DNA from: Micrococcales bacterium
GTDB taxonomy: Bacteria > Actinomycetota > Actinomycetes > Actinomycetales > Dermatophilaceae
DNA length: 8,980 nucleotides
Reading direction: 5' to 3'
Assembly (NCBI GenBank): GCA_030452775.1
Contig: JAKDLQ010000087.1
Coordinates: 1-8,980 of the forward strand
The notes under the pieces were generated by a model. It saw nothing but the letters and a program-made list of their open reading frames with translations. It did not search any database and was not told where the DNA came from. The first letter of the stretch is position 1. Every line of letters begins with the position of its first letter. Below, piece by piece: positions 5,291-8,980 of this stretch. The position numbers and the translations under genes were made by a program.

Positions 5291-7025
5291 TCGTCTCGAT
5301 CCGCCAGCCGACGGTGGTCCGCACCAGGCTGAAGTCGAGGCGCTCCCCGCGAGCGGCTGGCTTGGTCAGGCTCGGACCGCCGGTCTGCAGCACTCCATAG
5401 GGCGACACATCGACCCTCGCCTGGACCGTGACGTGGTCGCCTCCACGCCTCGACCCTCCCGGAGCGCTCGTCGGAGGGGCGCTGGAAGGAGCGGCCGGAC
5501 CACTGGTCGCCATGGTGGAGACACCACTTCGGTCCGCTGTCCTCGTCCGTGAGACGAGCGCGGCCTCGGCGACGGTGAGCCGAAGCCCTGAGTACACCTG
5601 CCCGTTGGCCCGCAGCTGCTCGATGACCTGTTCGTCACGTCGCTCCGAGTCCGCTCCCGGCCGGTGCACTCCGGCCAGGGCTACGACGTCCCGACGCGTC
5701 AGCGCGTCCGCACGCCGGTCCGTCAGCTCCTGGAGCAGCTCCATCGGGTGGTCTCCGACCGTCGATATCCGGGTGGCATCGGTCGCGGCGCCGACCACCG
5801 GCCCGGTGGAGGTCTTGGCCGGCTGCCGGAGCGACGCCGACGAGCCAGGTGACGAGGAGCCGGCTGACGAGGAGCCGGCTGACGAGGAGGCGCCGGCGGG
5901 CCTGGCTCCGTCGACGAACCCGTCCGCCGGCAGCCGCGAGCTGAGCGCCCAGCCGGCCGCAAGAGTCGTGCAGAGCAACAGCCCGAGGGCCAGTGTCAGC
6001 AGGCGGCGGCGCGGAATCCGCAGCACGACCGGCCACGACGGACTCCCACGCCGGCCACGGCCACGGCGCAGCAGGGTAAGTGCCCTCCCTGGCCGAGCTC
6101 TCCCCAGCCGAGCTCTCCCCAGCCGTGCCCATGCCTCCCGGGTCCTGCCCTGACCCGGCTGCGTCATCGACGGGCCGTCGAGGGCGGCGTCGAGCCGCAG
6201 CCGGTTGGTCAGGGCGGTGGCCTCGTCGGCCCCGATCGCCACTTCGACCGGCTCAGCGGGCGCTGCGTGGAAGAAGAGCCCGCCGAGCTCCGCGGAGGAT
6301 GGACGCTGCAGTGGATCCGGGTCGATGCACGCCCCGACCACTGGCGCCACCTGCGGGCCGACGTGGCTGGCGATCGTCTCCGGGTCGAGCCGCATCATCG
6401 TGTCGGGCGCTCCGTTGCCGGTCAGGCAGAACCAGGCCAGCGCGCCGAGCGCGAAGACGTCGCTCGCCTCCCCGGGCGGGTCGCCGGCCCGCACCTCGGG
6501 AGCGACGAATCCGGCGGTTCCGTGCACCGCGCCCGAACCGGCTCCCGCGAGCCGGGCGGCACCGAGATCGAGCAGGAGCGGCTTGCCCTCCGCCGTGACG
6601 AGGACATTGCGGGCACTGATGTCGCCATGGGTCCCCCCGGCAGCGTGCAACGCCGACACGGCATCGGCGAGCGGGGTCAGCACGGTCACCGTCTCCCCGG
6701 GTCGCAGCCGTCCCCGGGCCTCGACGGTCGATGCGAGGGACGCACCCTCCACGAGGTCGAAGACGAGGGCGGTGCGGCCATCGGCCAAGCCGACGACGTC
6801 GCGCAGCGGGACCAGGTGCTCGTGTCGGACCGCTTGCAGGACGTGCCGCTCGATCTCACCCTGGCGCCGGTCGACGTCATCGGAGCACTCGTGCGGCACC
6901 TTGATCGCCACCGCACGACCCATGGCATCTCGGCCGGACCAGACGATCCCGGTGGCGCCCCTGCCGATGATGCCCTCCACGGTGTGGCCGGCAATCTCGG
7001 GACGGGACGGCTGCTGCGTGCTCAC
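5268..7025 (-). CDS. Membrane-anchored Ser/Thr protein kinase (PknB-type kinase domain, non-PASTA), 585 aa
   Basis: Residues about 12-255 form an intracellular protein kinase domain: glycine loop GRGATGIV (21-28), ATP lysine K42 in VAIK, helix-C glutamate E59, catalytic loop HGDISARN (133-140, catalytic D135, N140), magnesium motif DLG (153-155), APE (175-177) and D189 in SDVFALG. The usual HRDxK lysine is replaced by S137, with an Arg at 139. An Arg-rich juxtamembrane stretch (about 293-341) leads to one membrane helix (about 342-363). The outside part begins with a Ser/Gly/Ala repeat (about 379-396). It then resembles an NTF2/SnoaL-like domain (about 426-580: ELLQELTDRRADAL, GQVYSGLRLTVAEAALV, TVQARVDVSPYGV, LVRTTVGWRI), interrupted by a Ser/Pro-rich insert (about 499-529). 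No PASTA repeats are present. Ligand and substrates are unknown. The start is GTG with a weak ribosome site. It lies 76 bp downstream of the oxidoreductase gene, possibly in one operon. Confidence 0.93.
   Translation of the reverse strand: MSTQQPSRPEIAGHTVEGIIGRGATGIVWSGRDAMGRAVAIKVPHECSDDVDRRQGEIERHVLQAVRHEHLVPLRDVVGLADGRTALVFDLVEGASLASTVEARGRLRPGETVTVLTPLADAVSALHAAGGTHGDISARNVLVTAEGKPLLLDLGAARLAGAGSGAVHGTAGFVAPEVRAGDPPGEASDVFALGALAWFCLTGNGAPDTMMRLDPETIASHVGPQVAPVVGACIDPDPLQRPSSAELGGLFFHAAPAEPVEVAIGADEATALTNRLRLDAALDGPSMTQPGQGRTREAWARLGRARLGRARPGRALTLLRRGRGRRGSPSWPVVLRIPRRRLLTLALGLLLCTTLAAGWALSSRLPADGFVDGARPAGASSSAGSSSAGSSSPGSSASLRQPAKTSTGPVVGAATDATRISTVGDHPMELLQELTDRRADALTRRDVVALAGVHRPGADSERRDEQVIEQLRANGQVYSGLRLTVAEAALVSRTRTADRSGVSTMATSGPAAPSSAPPTSAPGGSRRGGDHVTVQARVDVSPYGVLQTGGPSLTKPAARGERLDFSLVRTTVGWRIETIRPARAR
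5851..5889. repeat. 15-bp tandem repeat in the kinase gene (extracellular Ser/Gly/Ala stalk)
   Basis: GACGAGGAGCCGGCT occurs at 5851-5865 and 5866-5880, with a 9-bp partial copy at 5881-5889. Read on the minus strand it encodes the SSAGS-type repeats just outside the membrane helix. The 15-bp unit keeps frame, so copy number could vary between strains. Confidence 0.85.
6092..6121. repeat. 15-bp tandem repeat in the kinase gene (LGRAR juxtamembrane repeat)
   Basis: GCCGAGCTCTCCCCA occurs exactly twice in tandem (6092-6106, 6107-6121), with a decayed copy following at 6122. On the minus strand the unit corresponds to the LGRAR / PGRA residues in the basic segment before the membrane helix. Confidence 0.85.
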
Positions 7026-7064
7026 TCGTCCATGCTCGCCGGTGCGGGCGATCCCCCGCGAGAG

Positions 7065-7073
7065 TTGTCCACA
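7065..7073 (+). promoter_or_regulatory. Single DnaA-box-like 9-mer between the oxidoreductase and kinase genes
   Basis: TTGTCCACA is a perfect match to the DnaA-box form preferred by high-GC actinobacteria. It is a lone copy in a 76-bp gap, without the box cluster or AT-rich stretch of an origin. It may be a stray DnaA site that titrates DnaA or regulates the kinase gene, or a chance match. Confidence 0.35.
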
Positions 7074-7101
7074 GGAACGACCTGCGGCACCGAAGGACCG
7101 G

Positions 7102-8169
7102 CTACCGAGCCTGACCGGGTGTCAGCACGTCAACGACCCTGCGATCCCGTGCGCTGACCCGCGCCGCGTCGATGACGGCGAGCACATGGACCGCATCGCG
7201 GGGGTCGACCGGCATCCGCCCCTGCGGGTCATCGGAGCGCAGCGCTGCGGCCACACCGCGGTAGAACTCGGCCTGATCCGAGCCGGCGACGACCGGACCC
7301 GGCTCCCGCTCGTCGCCGCGCACGATCCAGCCGAGGGTGTCGCCGTCGTTGGCGAACTCCGTGAACGCACTGACGTCGTCGAACTGCTTGCCGATGACGT
7401 ATGCCGCTGACGAGCCGGCCAGCCGGGCGCGCGGTCCCGGCGCGCCGTTGACGGACGAGGCCATGAGGTGGCTGATGACGCCCGAGGCGTGCCGACAGGC
7501 GAGGAAGGTGTCGTCCTCGGCGGTCGTTCCGCGCGCGTCCAGCTCCGCGTAGACGCTCTCCACCTCGCCGTGGAGCAGGACCGCCTGATCGATCAGGTGC
7601 GACTGGAGGTCGAGGAGCAGTCCGCCGCCCTCATCCGGGCGGGCGGTCTCGCGCCAGCGCTGCTTGGGGACGGGCCGCCACCGGTCCCACCGGTACTCCG
7701 CTCGCCAGATCGATCCGATAAGGCCCTCGTCGCGGACCCGGGTGAGGGCCGACAGCTCGGGATCGAAGCGTCGGTTCTGGAAGACCGTGAGGGGAGTCCC
7801 GTGGTGCTCGGCCACGCTGACGACCTCGAGCGCCTCGGACGCATCGACCCCGAGGGGCTTGTCGACGACGAGCGCGATCCCGGCCTCGATCACCTGATGC
7901 GCATGCCGGGCGTGCGAGCCCGTCGGTGTCGCGAGGACGATGAGGTCAAGACCCGAGACCTCGAGCAGCGCCTCGAGATCCGGCACAACGGTCGCCTCCG
8001 GCAGGTCGGCGTGCAGCGCCGCCACCCGCTCCGGGTTCGATGAGGACACCGCTACCAGGTCCAGGCCCGCCCCGAGGATCGCGGGGACATGGAACACCCT
8101 GCCCCCAACGCCGTACCCCGCGAGGCCGACGCGGACTGGGGTGGGCGACGCGGCGGGGCTGGGCGGCAT
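7102..8169 (-). CDS. Gfo/Idh/MocA-family NAD(P)-dependent oxidoreductase, 355 aa
   Basis: The N-terminal Rossmann domain opens with VRVGLAGYGVGGRVFHVPAI (12-31), followed by TPTGSHARHA (81-90) and VDKPLG with the catalytic lysine K104 (the family's EKP motif). The C-terminal substrate domain carries VFQNRRFD (129-136) and GGGLLLDLQSHLIDQ (181-195), holding the usual catalytic D187/H191 pair. Length is normal. The GYGxxGxxFHxPxI start and VFQNRRFD stretch resemble the IolW/YdgJ (scyllo-inositol dehydrogenase, NADP+) branch, so a cyclitol or sugar substrate is plausible but unproven. The frame stays open far upstream to 8919, but that part is antisense to lipB and non-homologous; the ATG at 8167-8169 sits just before the Rossmann motif. 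The ribosome site is weak. It diverges from lipB across 51 bp and precedes the kinase gene by 76 bp on the same strand. No sugar transporter or regulator is nearby. Confidence 0.93.
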   Translation of the reverse strand: MPPSPAASPTPVRVGLAGYGVGGRVFHVPAILGAGLDLVAVSSSNPERVAALHADLPEATVVPDLEALLEVSGLDLIVLATPTGSHARHAHQVIEAGIALVVDKPLGVDASEALEVVSVAEHHGTPLTVFQNRRFDPELSALTRVRDEGLIGSIWRAEYRWDRWRPVPKQRWRETARPDEGGGLLLDLQSHLIDQAVLLHGEVESVYAELDARGTTAEDDTFLACRHASGVISHLMASSVNGAPGPRARLAGSSAAYVIGKQFDDVSAFTEFANDGDTLGWIVRGDEREPGPVVAGSDQAEFYRGVAAALRSDDPQGRMPVDPRDAVHVLAVIDAARVSARDRRVVDVLTPGQAR

Positions 8170-8220
8170 ACGGTCAACTCTTGCACAGCCACGCGGTGGA
8201 CCGGGCGTACCCTGACGACC
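8170..8220. promoter_or_regulatory. 51-bp divergent promoter region, oxidoreductase / lipB
   Basis: The short gap must carry the start signals for lipB and, on the other strand, the oxidoreductase gene. On the + strand TACCCT (8208-8213) fits the TANNNT -10 pattern and ends 7 nt before the lipB ATG, a spacing compatible with a leaderless lipB transcript. TTGCAC at 8181-8186 is a -35-like hexamer but lies 21 bp away, which is too far. Neither gene has a good Shine-Dalgarno sequence in this gap. Promoter function is inferred. Confidence 0.4.
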
Positions 8221-8901
8221 ATGCGCCTCGTGCATCTCGGCCTCGACCCCGACTTCGTCGACTACGAGCAGGCGTGGGCGCTCCAGCGAGAGACTCACGC
8301 CGAGGTCGCGGCGGGCTCCCAGCCGGACACCGTCTACCTCCTCGAGCATCGCCCTGTCTACACGGCGGGCAAACGCACCGAGCCGCAGGAGCGGCCCAAG
8401 GACGGCACCCCCGTCATCGACGTGGACCGCGGCGGCAAGATCACCTGGCACGGTCCGGGGCAGCTCACCGGATACCCCATCGTCCGGTTGCCCGCCCCGA
8501 TCGATGTGGTCAGCTATGTCCGGCATCTCGAAACGATGATGATCCGGGTATGCGCCGACTTCGGGGTCGAGGCGGGACGGGTGCCGGGCGAGAGCGGGGC
8601 GTGGATTGCCGCAGACGAGCTCGGCCCGCGCCGCAAGATCGGTGCGATCGGGGTCCGGGTCAGCCGCCAGGTCACGATGCACGGGTTCGCCTTCAACTGC
8701 AACCCGGACCTCTCGTGGGGCGCGGTGATCATCCCGTGCGGCATCGTCGGCGCCGGCGTCACCTCGCTGACCCGAGAGCTCGGGCGGGACGTCCCCGTCA
8801 CCACGGTCTTGCCGCACATCGAGCGACACCTCACCGACGTCCTCGCGACGCTCACCCCCAACCGGCGCGTCCAGGAATCGGGCCGAGTCGCTGCGCCGTA
8901 G
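8221..8901 (+). CDS. lipB: Octanoyl-[acyl-carrier-protein]:protein N-octanoyltransferase LipB, 226 aa
   Basis: LipB moves octanoate from acyl carrier protein to the lipoyl-domain lysine of E2 and GcvH proteins; LipA then inserts two sulfurs. Family motifs are present in order: LLEHRPVYTAGKRT (40-53), RGGKITWHGPGQLTGYPIV (70-88), RKIGAIGVRVSRQVTMHGFA (138-157) with active-site lysine K139, and VIIPCGI (169-175) with the catalytic cysteine C173. The K...PCGI pair matches the Lys142/Cys176 pair of M. tuberculosis LipB. Length is normal. The frame extends upstream to 8089, but that region is antisense to the oxidoreductase start; the ATG at 8221 matches the family start (VHLGLDPDFVDYEQAW). There is no clear Shine-Dalgarno sequence and the mRNA may be leaderless. 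Its substrate protein E2 is encoded 3.9 kb upstream. lipA, which normally follows, is absent because the sequence ends. Confidence 0.96.
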   Translation: MRLVHLGLDPDFVDYEQAWALQRETHAEVAAGSQPDTVYLLEHRPVYTAGKRTEPQERPKDGTPVIDVDRGGKITWHGPGQLTGYPIVRLPAPIDVVSYVRHLETMMIRVCADFGVEAGRVPGESGAWIAADELGPRRKIGAIGVRVSRQVTMHGFAFNCNPDLSWGAVIIPCGIVGAGVTSLTRELGRDVPVTTVLPHIERHLTDVLATLTPNRRVQESGRVAAP

Positions 8902-8922
8902 TCTCGGCGACACCACCATCCA

Positions 8923-8980
8923 CCGCCCCCGGGGCGGGGGGGGGCGGGGCCAGGGGCGCGCGCCGGCGGGGGGGGTGGGG
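8923..8980. other. Low-complexity G-rich tail, probably a degraded contig end
   Basis: The sequence changes abruptly from ordinary GC-rich DNA to G runs: nine G at 8936-8944, four at 8946-8949 and 8953-8956, eight at 8968-8975 and four at 8977-8980, with only one A and one T. It begins with a GC-only inverted repeat (CCGCCCC at 8923-8929 against GGGGCGG at 8931-8937). No coding pattern is visible. A strong hairpin followed by poly-G is a common cause and sign of failed sequencing or assembly; a genuine G-quadruplex-capable spacer before lipA is the alternative. Confidence 0.6.

Noticed and set aside
4788..5552. 254-codon + strand frame spanning the epimerase-kinase junction
   Set aside because: Ser/Arg/Pro-rich out-of-frame translation crossing two real genes; no domain.
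7044..7059. GCGGG / CCCGC inverted repeat in the oxidoreductase-kinase gap
   Set aside because: Five-bp GC stem, common by chance in this base composition; no T-tract.
6205..7410. 401-codon + strand open frame opposite the kinase and oxidoreductase genes
   Set aside because: Thr/Ser/Pro/Arg-rich shadow translation with no recognisable motif; the opposite strand encodes conserved protein families.
8089..8220. N-terminal extension of the lipB frame upstream of 8221
   Set aside because: It is antisense to the oxidoreductase N-terminus, with Arg/Ala-rich composition and no similarity to LipB; family members start at the ATG at 8221.
8170..8919. N-terminal extension of the oxidoreductase frame by 250 codons
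   Set aside because: It is antisense to lipB, which has full family homology; the extension shows no homology, and the Rossmann motif starts right after the ATG at 8169.
1..8980. tRNA, rRNA, riboswitch, CRISPR, insertion sequence, phage or toxin-antitoxin content
   Set aside because: No cloverleaf, direct-repeat array, transposase, integrase or terminal inverted repeats were seen on either strand.

Overview
This window looks like core chromosome from a high-GC Gram-positive bacterium (Actinobacteria). The evidence is the very high GC, with G or C at most third codon positions, a DUF5302-type small protein, and an actinobacterial E2 architecture with two lipoyl domains. The gene neighbourhood (leucyl aminopeptidase, E2 acyltransferase, TIGR01777-type epimerase, lipB) matches Mycobacterium tuberculosis Rv2213, Rv2215, Rv2216, Rv2217. 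A member of the Micrococcales is plausible, but I cannot prove it from sequence alone.

Layout, left to right. The 3' end of pepA (M17 leucyl aminopeptidase) runs off the left edge on the + strand. Two small minus-strand genes follow: a DUF5302 protein of 61 aa and an uncharacterised protein of 117 aa. A divergent intergenic region leads into the + strand cluster lpdA (E3 dihydrolipoamide dehydrogenase), sucB/dlaT (E2 acyltransferase) and a TIGR01777/DUF1731 NAD(P)-dependent epimerase-like protein. Two minus-strand genes come next: a membrane-anchored Ser/Thr protein kinase, whose 3' end overlaps the epimerase gene tail to tail by 23 bp, and upstream of it a Gfo/Idh/MocA oxidoreductase. The oxidoreductase diverges from lipB (octanoyltransferase) across a 51-bp gap. 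The last ~55 bases are an abnormal run of G with little else, most likely a degraded contig end, where lipA would be expected.

How the genes work together. lpdA and sucB encode the E3 and E2 of a 2-oxoacid dehydrogenase complex. LipB supplies the octanoyl group that becomes the lipoyl cofactor on the E2 lysines (two predicted sites, K43 and K194). The window is therefore a lipoate-dependent oxidative metabolism neighbourhood, with an aminopeptidase on its flank. The kinase/oxidoreductase pair lies on the opposite strand between the epimerase and lipB, two genes that are adjacent in M. tuberculosis, and looks like an insertion into an otherwise conserved block.

I see no RNA genes, CRISPR array, insertion sequence, phage gene or toxin-antitoxin pair. 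The least ordinary items are the kinase (catalytic loop without the usual lysine, Arg-rich juxtamembrane repeat, NTF2-like extracellular region with a low-complexity insert), the uncharacterised 117-aa protein, possible leaderless starts, and the G-rich tail.
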